Source: Plantago major (taxonomy: Eukaryota > Streptophyta > Magnoliopsida > Lamiales > Plantaginaceae). From it: 64,000 nucleotides of DNA. The first letter of the stretch is position 1. Every line of letters begins with the position of its first letter. Positions 47,930-60,317 of the stretch are shown piece after piece. Both the position numbers and the translations under genes were made by a program. The stretch covers positions 48,778,677 through 48,842,676 of the forward strand of contig CM048839.1 of assembly GCA_026545765.1 (NCBI GenBank), given 5' to 3'. Below the pieces are notes generated by a model, which did no database searches, was not told the origin of the DNA, and worked only from the letters and a program-made list of their open reading frames with translations.

Positions 47930-48300
47930 TCTTCCAAAAATTTTAATTATTAAAATTTTAACTCTCATTCCCCAATCCCCACCAACACCACCACCCACCA
48001 TCTTCTTCCCCACCACCAACACCGCACACCACCACCAAAATCACTGTCGGAGCTTCCATGGCGGAAAGCTGATCAGTTTTTTTTTTTTTTTTTGAGCTTC
48101 CGCCATGGAAGGCGGAACTTCTGCCATGGAAGCTCCAGATCGGAGCTTTCGCCACCATGGTGGAAGCTCCAGTTTTGGAGCTTCCACGTCCATGGCGGAA
48201 GCTCCAGAGCGAGCTTTCGTGGCGGCTTCCGGTGAGTTGTGGTGGTGATGGGGAAGAAGATATGTGATTTAATTTTAATTATTAGTTTTGATTTCAAAAT
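47930..48300. repeat. Large hairpin with GGAGCTTCC/CCATGG repeats
   Basis: Outer arms CATCTTCTTCCCCACCACC (about 48000) and GTGGTGGTGATGGGGAAGAAG (48238-48258) are inverted. The core (48050-48240) repeats GAGCTTCC, CCATGG and GGAAGCTCC in both orientations. Related in design to the core of the Mutator-like element at 23690-23880 and to 30620-30830. Confidence 0.65.
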
Positions 48301-49695
48301 TTTAAGTTTGATTTTTTAATAGAGGTAATTTTTTAATAGATCAAAAATATTTTTTTAAATATATTTAAATAATTTAAAGCGACTTAGGCGTTAGAAAGAA
48401 CTCAGTAAGTAACACCTTAAGCGACACAATGAATACATGGCAATACTTAGTGCAAAAGGTAACAGATTATTCGATCTCCACCGTTAAAATTTTAATCTAA
48501 TGGATCAAAATAGGTGACTGACGTTAGTCATGGCAACACGACAATAGAAAGCCCCCAAGTCACAAACCTCATTGATCCAGCATAAGTTCAAAAAGCTGAT
48601 CCCACACAATTAAAACACCAACAAATCAACCAGAAGACCACGAAATCTAGCATCATGCTGCTACACCACAATACTCCTTCTCGCTATCACCACCGCCTAC
48701 TTCTTCATCTTGAAGCCAGAGCCACTACTAAAACGCCACACGTCCATCGAATTACGAGACAAACCGGATCTGACGAGCTATAGGAAAGAGCGAGGTTCCC
48801 ATCAACTGCGATGGATCTAAATTTAGATCCTAAATTTTCATTATACAATATAATTAGAAGTTTTCGCACGTTCGAGAGTAATTCGTAATGAAAGTTCGAT
48901 TTTGTTAACCTTTGAAAAGGTCAAAATCGGACAGTTGGCATGGGACGGAGGGAGTAGATACATATGAGTGGGTGTATTTAATGTGTGGTCAGGATTAAAT
49001 ATGTATTAAGGGAGGAAAATTCTATAGATCTAACGGTTGGTGTCAAATATGGAGTAAATATGAGTTGGTGTTGGATGTGAAGTTTATACAGGGGTGTAGT
49101 ATTGTAGACAAGCCCATACTATATCAATCATGGTGTAGTAAATGTTTATTGGAGAATTAATATAAGGGAAACAACTAGATTTAAAATCTCTTTTTAATTT
49201 TTATAGATGAAATGAAATTCTATTATGTTATTAAAATTTTTCACTCACGTTTAAGTTAGATTCAAATCAAACTTCACTTGATACTAAATTTCAACTCGAA
49301 TGGCCTTTTCAATGAGGTTGAAATCAGTTACGAGTATGCGGGAATATTGGAGCATAAATATAAATGAATTGCACGCCTCTCTATGAGTTCAAACTTCTGG
49401 ATAAAATGAAATTATATCAATCGTCGTCAGAGAGAAAGGGGGCTGAATCAGAATTTTAAGTTGGGACGGACCACCCCATCATGCCCCCTAATGACTCTGA
49501 CATAGATTTTGAATTAGTTGGATAACCTTAGTACATTTCAGATTAAGATGTTTGTGGAATTATAAATGGAAATCAAAGGTTTCTGAAAATTGGTTGTTTA
49601 GGGAGGTTGTTAAGAACGCTGCCTGCAATCATGAAATATTTTGCTTGTTCATTACATAGCTCATATTCCTTGGCCCTTAACTTAAGAACAAAAAG
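48301..49695. other. Intergenic, right half of a Stowaway-like end only
   Basis: GGGACGGAGGGAGTA at about 48941-48955 is a MITE terminus without a clear partner. Otherwise AT-rich without a recognised gene. Confidence 0.4.
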
Positions 49696-51651
49696 CTAAC
49701 CTAAAACGTTGGAACTAAGAAATTCACCAGCAACCCAAAAATCCTTATCAAGGAACTGTTGTGCAGTATATTTAGCAGCTTCCTCTAATGAGATGTTCTT
49801 AATTCCAGGCCAAGTGACTCTTCCACTCAAGTTTGCACCAGGCCCTGTATTATTTATCTCTGCATAATAACATGTACTAATGTGCGCGTCCGTGTTGTTC
49901 CAGGTATCCCACCCAGCAGGGTTTATAACCCCGTCCAAGTACGAGTTCATCACAATCGTCCTTGAGAGCGGTCTCCAGGGCCGCCCTAGGAACGCATCCG
50001 TATTGTTGGCAGGGTACTCTGGGGGCTGCCTTAATCTGGCAGTCCTGGAGCACAATACCTGATGTCTCATTAGCATTGGTCCGTCCTTGGGCGGTGACCA
50101 TGCACTTTTGATTTTCTTCTGGCTTTCGTATCAACAAAGTGCAGTTTTCGATTATGGCTGCTGCATTGCCGAATATGAAGTCGATTGTGCCACTAATGGT
50201 GCAATCACGGTAGTACTGACGGTGGTTGTGGGTGTAGAGGGTATCCTGGTATCCGTCCATTTGACAGTTATAGAATATGGATCTGTCCGACGTGACACGG
50301 AGGGCTACTGCTTGCTCCATGATTGCTCCGGCAGTGTTTTCGAATCCTATGTGCATACCAATGAAATTGTGCCCCTCAACCACTGCATCGTTAAAAAACA
50401 TTCAATATTCTTTTCAGAATCTGAAAGAGGAAACAATGTAAAGATAGTATATGTTTTGGTTTAGTGTAAAGAATTCCTCTGTATTGTCATTAGGTTCTTC
50501 ATTTTTCAGGGTGAAATGTTGGGAAGTGAAACAAAATGGGGGAAAATAAGATTTTTCTGAAGATTGTTTGAGGAAAATTATCAAATTTCTTCCACATTTT
50601 AACCGAGTTCTTTCATTATTTTCAGAAATTTCTCTCGTACAAAACGTAAAAAAAACTCAATTCCCCATCTTTTAACTCCCTTTCTTTTGTTTTCCCTTGA
50701 AACATGCAGATAAAACAGAGAAATCAGGGAAGCTTACCAACAGTTGGTGTGAGGGATGTGTTAAAGCCGCCTATAAAGCTCTTACTTCCTGTAATCTTGG
50801 TTTGGGTCGGACCGTCTCCTATGAATGTTACGTTCCACAATGTCTTATTGACTGTAACATATTCACTATAGACTCCTTTCTTGATATAAATGATAAACCT
50901 TTGGTCACTTTTTGGAGTAACTTCCCTCAAAGCTTCATTGATGGTCGTGTAATTCCCCGAACCATCCTTAGCAACAATCACGTTCGGTGTAATTGTTGTT
51001 GGTGTTTCCCTAAGAACCCAATGAGGCCGTTTACCTGTGAGCCTTCTTCTATTAGCAGCTGACGACAAGCCCCTTGAGAATTCTTTCACCAAAGCAAGGC
51101 CGTTGATTGTAACTTCACGAGAGTTTTTGAGAAGATTATGTATTTGCAAACGAGCATCCGGATGTGCATTCTCGAACAAATCCAAGCATGATTCCTGGTA
51201 CGTTAAGGAACTAGTGAGCCAAGTCATGAGGTCATCTACAAATACTTTGAGATTGGCAATCTGAAATGATTTCAACCTGTCGAATGTTCTTTGTAAATCA
51301 TCAATTGAGTCATCTAGGTACTTTTGGCAAGTTCTGTAAGCACGAGCCGTGTTTGGGTCCCGAGAGGCCAGCTGGGCGGTTTGATTGACGATATGTTAGT
51401 CGTTGCATGGCATGTTGGAAAGTGGATTTTATAAGAGTTCTCGGGTTTGTGGAGTTTGTAGAGCTAGTGAGTCTGTTGATGCACGTTTGCTTGTAATACG
51501 CGTTTTGGCAAAGATCGCGAATGGATTTTTTGAGACACATTATCGTTTATGCCATTTATAGGTTCGGAACCTGAAGCTGGCTCTTTGGCCCGGCGAGTCT
51601 CGTAGACTACAATCCCTATAAATGAGAGGACAACCAAGCCTATGAGACAGG

Positions 51652-51825
51652 TGTTGAGAATAACACTGAAGATTCAATCAAATCTTCTTAATTAGCAATT
51701 TATAATTAGCTGTAATGTTGTAATTGATTTTTTGTAAATCTCTTCCATGTATATTTGCATTCTCCTCAAGTATAAATATATACACTGACCCACCAAACCA
51801 TTGTGGTGGTATTTCATTTCTTATA
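51652..51825 (+). repeat. 5' LTR of the Copia element
   Basis: 174 bp; TATA box TATAAATATATA near 51771; ends TTCTTATA immediately before the primer-binding site. Confidence 0.9.
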
Positions 51826-51960
51826 TGGTATCAATTGGTACTTAGGGTTTACACCTCTCGATCCTTCCCAAAATGGCCCAATCTTCCAAATACCGCCACA
51901 CGCTCCTCCCTCTTCCATTGCAACTCCACCTCCCACCACCGATCAATTTCTCTCTCTACC

Positions 51961-53144
51961 ATGGTTCATCTCATGAGCAGCCACAAACTTGATTCCTCCA
52001 ATTATCTTGTTTGGCTCTCCCAAATTGAACCATTGCTTCTCTGTTCTGATCTTCATGGATTTGTTGATGGGTCTCGCTCGCCGCCGCCGCTCACAGTTGC
52101 CACCGCCCCCTCTGGAGGATCTGTGGCCAACTCGGCATACCGGGATTGGCATCTTGAGGACCAGCGTGTCCGTACCTTGCTGCAATCTTCTCTAACACCG
52201 GAGGCCATGGCGGTTGTGGTTGGTCACACCACCTCTTGCCAAATCTGGTTAGCTCTTGAGGCTGCCTTTAGTCATTCTTCTAAGCAACGAGAGATTCGTC
52301 TCAAAGAGGAATTGCAATCACTACGCAAGGGCACTCGTTCTGTCACCGAATTTACTGCTAAATTCAAGAATTTGTGTGATAAATTGGCTGCAATGGGTCG
52401 AGCCATTGATGATACGGACAAGATTCACTGGTATGTCCGTGGTTTAGGTGCTACATTTAGCACATTTTCTGTCACACAGCTGGCTATGTCTCCATTGCCG
52501 ACATTCTCTGATATCACATCTCGTGCTGAGAGTTTTGAGATTTTTCAAAATTCGTTGGATTCTGGTCCCTCTTCGCAGGTTGCCTTCTATGCTCGTTCAG
52601 GTTCTTCAAATGTCTCTGCTAGGCGAAATAACTCTCAGAATTCTCGTGGTGGCTCGAATGGCCAAAACTCCACCGGTGGTTCTGGTTTTCGAAGTCAAAA
52701 CTCAAATGGCTATCGTGGCAACAAGAATGGTCGTTACGATAAGAAATGGCCCCCTCGTTGTCAAATCTGCAAGATTGAAGGCCATCCCGCAGTTAACTGC
52801 CCTGAGCGCTACTCCCCTCAAACTCAGGAGGCTAATATAGCCGATGCCTTTGCAGGGTCTTGTTCCCTTGCTCCTAATGATGTTGCTGATTGGTATGTGG
52901 ACACGGGCGCGTCTGCTCACATGACGCCTTCGTCCTCTAATTTGGACTCCGTCTCGCCCTATGGAGATAATTCTCGCATCATTGTTGGAAATGGCGCATC
53001 TTTGCCTGTTTCTCATACTGGTTCTTGTAATATACATCCAGATTTGAAACTTCTTAATGTTATGGTGGTGCCGCATCTTACTCGTTATTTGCTTTCAATC
53101 AGTCGCCTTACACGGGACTATAATGTTAATGTTGTTTTTTTTTT
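51961..53144 (+). pseudogene. Copia gag and protease
   Basis: Gag begins MVHLMSSHKLDSSNYLVW (an earlier ATG at 51873 is out of frame by one A, suggesting a lost N-terminal extension). UBN2-type gag follows, then a CCHC knuckle CQICKIEGHPAVNC and the aspartic protease motif DWYVDTGASAHM. The frame breaks at a T10 run near 53135-53144, where 8 or 11 T's would keep it open. Confidence 0.85.
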
Positions 53145-54221
53145 GACAACTTCTTTGTTATTCAGAATCGAAAGACAGGAACTCCTCTGGCCCAAGGGCA
53201 GCGTGAAGGCGGCCTTTACATCTTACAGAGAGCTGACTCAACTTTTTTGGCTGCTCTCACTCAGAAGCGTCTCCATGGCTCGTTTGCTTTGTGGCATGCC
53301 CGTTTAGGACATGTCAATCACTCTATAATTTCATTGTTGAATAAAAAGGGCAATTTGTCGCTCTCTTCAGTTTTACCAGATCCTTCCATCTGTGCACCTT
53401 GTCAGTTAGGAAAGAGTCACAGACTCCCATTTCGTATTAATGAAAAACGTTCTTCTTTCATTTTAGACTTGGTTCACTGTGATCTTTGGGGTCCATCCCC
53501 TGTTGCTTCTATTGGCGGTTTTCGCTATTATGATGTTTTCATTGATGATTATTCTCGATTTGCTTGGTTGTTTCCTATGTGTCAAAAGTCTGACTTCTAT
53601 GATGTTTTTCAACAATTTCGATCACTTGTTGAAAATCAATTCTCCACCAAGCTTAAAATTTTTCGTAGTGACGGTGGTGGTGAATTTGTTAATAATATGT
53701 TACAAGATTTCTTTCGCACACATGGTATTTTTCACCAAATTTCCTGCCCTCACACACCGGCACAAAATGGTAGAGCTGAGCGAAAACACCGTCACATCAC
53801 CGAAACCGGGCTGACTATGTTGTTTCAAGCTCACTTACCAACTAAATACTGGGTTGAAGCCTTTTCTTCTGCAGTTTATATAATCAACAGACTTCCCAGC
53901 TTGGTTTTGGATGGAAAATCCCCATTTGAAATTTTGTATGGCTCCACACCTGACTATGGCATTTTTCACCCTTTTGGTTGTCGTGTGTTTCCATATCTTA
54001 GGGATTATGCAGCTCACAAACTTTCTCCTCGAAGTCGTCCTTGTATCTTTCTTGGTTATTGCTCGAATCATAAAGGTTTTCGCTGTTTGGATGTTGCAAG
54101 TGGACGGATTTTCATTACTCGTCATGCTCAGTTTGACGAGCTCTATTTTCCTCTAGCTCCTGACTCGACAACTCAATCTACTTCAGGTTTGGACATTTCA
54201 AGCTTTCCGATAATAATGTGA
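53145..54221 (+). pseudogene. Copia integrase
   Basis: GAG-pre-integrase part WHARLGHVNHS and CAPCQLGKSH (zinc-binding H-H-C-C), then the catalytic core with DLVHCDLWGPSP, FIDDYSRFAWLF, FRSDGGGEFVNN and QNGRAERKHRHI: the D, D and E positions are present. It ends in a TGA at 54219, after which coding goes on in another frame. Confidence 0.85.
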
Positions 54222-54222
54222 T

Positions 54223-56115
54223 ATGCACCATGTTTCAGCGTCATTCATTTTGTGTCGATGGATCCTCATCGATCCAACACATCACAGTAATCAGCCGGTT
54301 TTGTCTTCACCATCAACTGAATCGCATTCTAACAGTGCTGCACCTTCTAATTCAGATTCTCAGTCACATGATAGCCCACATGACATAGAGACTCTTGCGT
54401 CTAATGCCTCTTCACCTGCTGCTCAGCCCCGTCGTCGTCAACGCCATCCAGTTTCCCATGTTCCCACTCATACGATGACTACTCGAGGTCAAAAAGGTAT
54501 CTTCCGACTCAAGGAACCTGGTCTCATACACGATGTTTCCAGCTCTGGGCTTATCTCTGCCCTTCTTACCTCTGTTGAACCTCGTGGTTTCAAATCTGCA
54601 TCGAAATATCCAGAATGGGTATCAACAATGGATGACGAAATGAGAGCACTGCTTGCAAATGAAACGTGGGAACTTGTTCCTCGACCGACTAATGCTAATG
54701 TTGTTGGTTCCAAATGGGTGTATCGGACCAAATATCATTCTGATGGATCTATCGAGCGTCTCAAAGCTCGCCTTGTATGTGGCTTCACTCAGGTACCTGG
54801 CTTTGACTATAATTCTACATTTAGTCCTGTTATTAAAGCCTCCACTGTTCGAGTTGTTTTGTCCTTGGCTGTTATGCGTGGCTGGAAACTTCATCAACTT
54901 GATGTAAAAAATGCCTTCCTCAATGGCTATTTGTCTGAGACGGTCTTTATGGAACAACCTCCTGGCTCCATTGATACTCAATTTTCAGATCATGTTTGTC
55001 GCCTTAAACGAGCCTTATATGGTCTGAAGCAGGCCCCTCGCGCTTGGTTCAAGCGCTTTAGTGATTTTCTGATCCAATTTGGTTTTCACAGCAGTAGTTC
55101 AGATACTTCACTGTTTGTTTATCATCAAGGTCCCACCTTAATATATCTTCTTGTCTACGTGGATGATATCATTCTTACTGGTTCTAATGAGTCCTTTATT
55201 ACTCGTCTTATTTCTCGATTCCATTCTACATTTGCAATTAAGGACTTGGGTGACTTGAATTATTTTCTTGGTCTGGAGGTCACGCATACGTCTGATGGTA
55301 TTTTTCTGAGTCAAGCTAAATATGCATCTGACATATTAGCTCGTGCTCAAATGCATGAATGTAAGTCTCTTGCTACACCTATGGTTGCTGGACAACATTT
55401 GAGCCGTGATGGTCCTTCCTTCTCTGACCCCACTCTATATCGGTCACTAGTTGGATCTTTGCAATACTTAACCATTACTCGGCCGGATCTTTCTTATGCG
55501 GTTAACACCGTTAGTCAATTCATGCAAGTTCCTACAGTGGAGCACTTTCAGGCTGTCAAACGGATCCTCCGTTATGTTAAAGGTACTGCAGATTTTGGCT
55601 TATCCTTTACTCGTTCTCGACCTCATCTTCTTGCTTACTCAGATGCTGATTGGGCTGCCTGTCCCGATACGCGGCGATCTACATCCGGTTACTCCATCTT
55701 TCTTGGCTCCAATTTGGTGCTCTGGAGTTCCAAGAAACAACCCACGGTATCCCGCTCTAGTTGTGAGTCTGAGTATCGCTCATTGGCAAATACTGCTGCT
55801 GATATTATATGGCTAACACACCTTCTTCGTGATTTGCGTGTTCCTTTGATTTCTTGTCCAGTGCTTCTTTGTGACAACAAAGGTGCTGTCTTCATTAGCA
55901 GTAATCCCGTCTCCCATAAACGCGCCAAGCACATTGAGTTAGATTATCACTTCACGCGAGAACTTGTGCTCGCAAATCGTCTTCACACTCAGTTTGTCCC
56001 ATCACATTTGAATGTTGCCGACATCTTCACCAAGAGTCTTGCACGACCATTGTTTCAATTGTTTCGTTCCAAGCTTTGCGTTGGACCCACGCTTCGCTTG
56101 GGGGGGGGGGGGTGG
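54223..56115 (+). pseudogene. Copia reverse transcriptase and RNase H
   Basis: The RT domain has YPEWVSTMDDEMRALLANET-type start, QLDVKNAFLNGYL, GLKQAPRAWF and the active-site YVDDIILTG. RNase H has AYSDADWAACPDTRRSTSGY, SSCESEYRSLA and LCDNKGA. The frame is open through the end of the coding region and ends in the 3' LTR. Both catalytic domains look intact. Confidence 0.9.
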
Positions 56116-56291
56116 TGGTTGAAAATCACACTGAAAATTCAATCAAATCTTCTTAATTAGCAATTTATAATTAGTTGTAATGTTGTAATTGATTTTTTTG
56201 TAAATCTCTTCCATGTATATTTGCATTCTCCTCAAGTATAAATATATACACTGACCCACCAAACCATTGTCGTGGTATTTCATTTCTTATA
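56116..56291 (+). repeat. 3' LTR of the Copia element
   Basis: 176 bp; starts TGGTTGAAAATCAC where the 5' LTR starts TGTTGAGAATAAC; otherwise nearly identical to it. Confidence 0.9.
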
Positions 56292-56989
56292 ACAGGTTGA
56301 TCCTCCGATGATCACAGTTTTTCGAGAAATCATCAGGTTTTCTATATATGTCAAGAGGAATATAATTGAAGCAATGATATATACAATAATTTTAAGAGGT
56401 TTTGAGCTGAATGCTAATTTTTGAAGGGTTTAAAGGCTTAACATATATATTAAATTAGCTAACAAGGTGACGCCAAAAATAGAAAGAATGAAAAGTTTGA
56501 CTACTTATGGAGATGAGGAAAATGTGTAGCTGGGAATTCATCCAACAAAATGGGATCGAGTTAATTACATGGACGATAAAAGTCAAAATATATGTCTGCG
56601 GAATGCCCCACAAAGCTCTTTAGATTTTCGACTAAATTCTAGCTTCCTTAACTTTTGTAGGAGAATAGGAATGATATGTTATACACATAATATTCTAGTT
56701 AAATATATTTCAAAATTAATGAGAAATAGTGGAACACCAGGGGTATTTGTATTCCCACTTTACATGAATCATCCAAAGAATTTCACTCCCAAACCTCAGC
56801 CTAACAAACAGACACCGAAACGGTCTCATGGAGTCAAACTGCAAGACACCACACTCCAAATCCATGACAACTAGTCAATGGTCCGTCGATAGCTAACGAG
56901 AAAGGTAGATGAAATTGAGTATAGGAAATGCATTAATTTTAAGTAATCTGTCGAAATTGAATATAAGAAATGCATTATTTTAAATGAGA

Positions 56990-57600
56990 AAGGTACTTCA
57001 ACAAATTTATGCACTTGCACACTTCTCAGTGGAACTCTCAATCATGTTGACAGGTTATCTTGTCATGTTGAGAATCTGGTCTCTCATCATTGTCAAACTC
57101 ATCCAGTGTTTGTATGATAGTTTTCCTGGAATCCTTTCTTCAACGAGGTCTTTGATCATGACATCTTTGAACTATTCATAAATTTTGAAGGTTTTATTAT
57201 TTAAAGAATAGCCTAGAAAAGTTTCTTCATCTACTTTTGGTTGAAATGTTCTTAAATATTCTTTGTCATTGTTAAGAACATAACATTTGCAATTGAATAC
57301 TCTCAAGTGTTTGATATTTAGTGGTCTTCCGACAATTAACACGTCAGAAGTTTTGTCATGGTGTTTATTTATTAAACATCATAGGCTTCACTTAGGTCAA
57401 TGTCAGCAAGAAGTGTTCTTCCGGTCTCTTTCAAGGATATGTTCTTCCTTTGAGCATCACCGCTTTGTTTAGGCGTGCTTATTGATGATAATTGATGTTG
57501 TATACCTTTACATGTACATAACTCTTTTATGTACTGATTTACAAATTCAATACCATGATATGTTTTGATGATGGACACTTTGTCACTCTTCATGCCTTAA
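56990..57600 (-). pseudogene. Older Copia integrase relic, C-terminal part
   Basis: Minus-strand frames read KSDKVSIIKTYHGIEFVNQY, then CTCKGIQHQLSSISTPKQSG, RKNISLKETGRTLLAD, then RPLNIKHLRVFNCKCYVLNN and DEETFLGYSLNNKTFKIYE, followed by VMIKDLVEERIPGKLSY. This is the order of a Copia integrase core and the following linker. Several stops and shifts. The catalytic SDxGxEF motif has become TYHGIEF. Confidence 0.75.
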
Positions 57601-58014
57601 AGCATACTAGTACTAATCCGTGGCGATGCCACGATATAGTTGACTTTTAATAACAAATAGAAAGGGGGTGATAAAATAAATTAATTGAGAAAATAAGGTA
57701 GTTAAATTTATGTGAATAACGCTGATCATGGTGTCGGTCGGTAGTCCTTCTTCATTCAATATTATACCATTGAGTGTTTATTTATGTTAACTATAGAAAA
57801 TGTAAAAATAGGGTCTTACTGTATCCGACCTGTTAATTAGTAACAGGCACATGTTTTTTTTTTTTTTAAACTTTTACATGCAAGATGTTCGATCACGGTT
57901 GAGCCCATGTAATATAATTAGCTTATTAAAAAAAACATATTTTTTTTAAAAACATTATCCCTCAAACGAAACCAAAATAAAATACAAAAGTATACACAAT
58001 CAATAGGGTTGTTC

Positions 58015-58455
58015 CAAACAACCCCGCAGTGGTATGTGGTCACCCCATAACACATACAAAAAAAATATTATACAAACTTAATTTCACATATTACGGTTGT
58101 TTTTTTCCAACCCACCGGTTCCCAACAACCCCGCGGTGGTATGCGTCACCCCACCAAAGACACAAAAATTATTATTCTACAAACATAATTTCACATGGTA
58201 CGGTTGCCCCCTCCAACCGGCCCGTCATGGAGATCAAGAAATTACAGAGAAGATCGAAGACATTTTCTCCGCCTAGAGAGTATAAGCTGATCCCCCCCTC
58301 CCCCGGCTCGTTATGGAGATCAAGAAAGTAGAGAGAAGATCGAATTGAGTTTCCCCACCTAGAGAGTATCAGATCCCCAGGCCCGTTATGGATCAAGAAA
58401 GTAGAGCGAAGATCGAAGAGAGTTTTACCGTCTAGAGAGTATATGCTGAACCCCA
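58015..58455. repeat. Compound tandem array: ~110 bp x2 then ~80 bp x3
   Basis: Two units begin CAACAACCCCGC(A/G)GTGGTAT and end TTTCACAT..TACGGTTG (58015-58100 and 58125-58210). Three units of about 78 bp follow, each with GTTATGGAGATCAAGAAA or a variant, AGAAGATCGAA and CCTAGAGAGTAT (58215-58295, 58300-58378, 58380-58455), separated by C-rich runs. Confidence 0.8.
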
Positions 58456-59599
58456 CCCCCCCCACCCCCCCCCCCCCCGGACGCCGGAAAAAAATGTACT
58501 TTTTACTAACTTAATCATAAAATGGTGCGCTCGGGTCTTGTAACAAAGACGTGGAACGGGTTCGAGTATATGCTAGACCGGACCTGAACATCATTATTTC
58601 GCACGGGGTTGAATTCGGGTTGGATAGAACTAGTCCTTCCGGACAGAGACCGTATAGAAGAGAACCCTTTTTATACCTCATTCTACCGATCGAATCTTAT
58701 ACATAAAGAAAAGGAACTTGAAAGTCTTCACGTGTAAAATGTTGTTGATAGACATGTAAAGATCAACACACCACCAATTAGCTTATGTGTATCTTTTCTA
58801 TATCCTGGAACTAAAAAAAGTATGTCTAGTAACATATATACCACTATAACAATATATGCTAAAACGATCTTGGTGTGGATAATACAAATATATCAAACCA
58901 ACATCATCATGTGAACACCGATAATATATGTGCTAAAACGTTACCCTCACGTTTAACTTGGCAAAGCTTAATTCCCCATTAAATACCTGAATTTCTTTGA
59001 AAATTGAAATAAAGGGGCAAAGCTAAAATTTGTCGATTTAAGAGATCTAGTCACCAAAGAACAATCCCTTTCAATTACTACATGTTGCCACTCAAAATTT
59101 CGAACAAATTTTGTTCTTAATTTGGCTGGCCAACCTTCCGCATTTTCAGCAACCATAAGACATAAAAAAAAAAAAATCACCAAGCAATAACATTGCCCTC
59201 ATGATCCCTAGCAACAACACTAATACGCCCCCCTATTCGGACTCTGCTCAACCGTATCAACATTTCACGTAGGATGGCTGGAATTTGAATGAATCTAGTG
59301 GATTTAGCCCATCAACTTTATATATTACAGTATATTCAAAGTAGTATAATAATTCAAAAAGTTTCACTAAGTTTGTAATTCAATTTAAATCTCATCCGTT
59401 AATCTTACCAATTCAATTTGAATCTGGTACGTACATGTGTCATTGTTTTAGTAGAAGGTGCAGGTTCGAATCCCATTGGCGTAAGTTTCTCCCTTTTATT
59501 TATTATTTTTCAATATTTTCTCTCTTTTTTTTTCAATCACAGATTCATTGGTTTATATAAAAACCCTTAACACACGTAGTGTATTACGTAAATGCTATT

Positions 59600-60165
59600 A
59601 TTTATTTATATATATAAGTGCACAACTATTAGAGTTGTGCAATTGAGTACTTAATTTAAGTTAAATTGAACCGATTTGTGATACGCATGTAAATTAAACT
59701 TTAATTACAAAAAACCAATATGTTTTATCCAGTCTAATTCTAAGCCCTAATACAACTCCAACAAAATCAATTCATCATTAAAAAAACTCAATTTGTCTTC
59801 TCTAATTAAATTTCAAGCCCTAAATCAACCCCAACAGAATCAATTCATCATTAAAAAATCTCAATATGTCATCTCCAATAAATTCAAAACCCTAATCGAA
59901 CTCGAACAAAATCAATTCATCATTAAAGAAAAAAAAAAACAACGATAACCAATATTTATTCTCCATCTTCTTTAATCAAATTGGAACAGATCAATTCACA
60001 CTATCCAAAATCTTAATTCAACTAAAAAAGACAATTCGTTATCAGAAACAACGATTTCACTTACCTTCATATACTTTTATTATTATTTATAATTAGATGC
60101 CATAATGACAAGCTCACGATCTAACGTTATATTATATAAGAACACCCAACTGATAATCTGAGCGC
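59600..60165 (+). repeat. Dispersed repeat, copy 2 (also at 36236-36650)
   Basis: Longer than copy 1: the internal unit AAAATCAATTCATCATTAAA recurs three to four times here. Ends near AACGTTATA and TAATCTG like copy 1. Confidence 0.5.
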
Positions 60166-60317
60166 TAAAACATTAGCCCCACGTTTAACCTGGCAAAACA
60201 TCATGGAACAAAATTCTCGACCCCCTATTCGGACTTTGCTCAACCGTAGAATCAAAATTTATAATTGAAAATCTAAATATCTATTAATTTCTTGTTAAAT
60301 AGATGGGTGGAGTATTA

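Larger units (their letters stand above)
51652..56291 (+). mobile_element. Ty1/Copia retrotransposon, 4640 bp, complete with both LTRs
   Basis: Flanked by ACAGG at 51647-51651 and 56292-56296. LTRs are only 174 and 176 bp and differ at about five positions plus two small indels. A primer-binding site TGGTATCAATTGG follows the 5' LTR directly. A G12 polypurine tract (56101-56112) precedes the 3' LTR. The order gag, protease, integrase, RT, RNase H is that of Copia. LTRs begin TG but end TA. Confidence 0.95.
49696..56333 (-). pseudogene. Pectin methylesterase PME3, disrupted by frameshifts and a Copia insertion
   Basis: The reading starts at ATG 56333 (MISRKTVIIGGSTC), is cut by the Copia element at 56291-51652, and resumes at 51651 with LIGLVVLSFIGIVV, so the insertion lies in the signal anchor. 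Exon 1 ends at 50738 and exon 2 runs 50382-49696. Frameshifts: an A6 run at 51531-51526 (one extra A), near 51396, and an extra C in the run at 50025-50021. The catalytic motifs are all kept: QAVALR, GYQDTLY (without an intron), DFIFG and LGRPW; RRRLTGK marks the processing site. Domain order equals that of PME2, its closest relative here. Conserved catalytic residues suggest recent loss. No functional product expected. Confidence 0.92.

Noticed and set aside
58172..58465. 97-codon minus-strand frame with repeated SIYSL/SLYSL and FDLR/FDLL motifs
   Set aside because: The repeats come from the DNA tandem array; no start context, no homology recognised.
59440..59500. Possible tRNA gene (GGTTCGAATCCC)
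   Set aside because: No acceptor or anticodon stem can be formed upstream; at most a SINE remnant.
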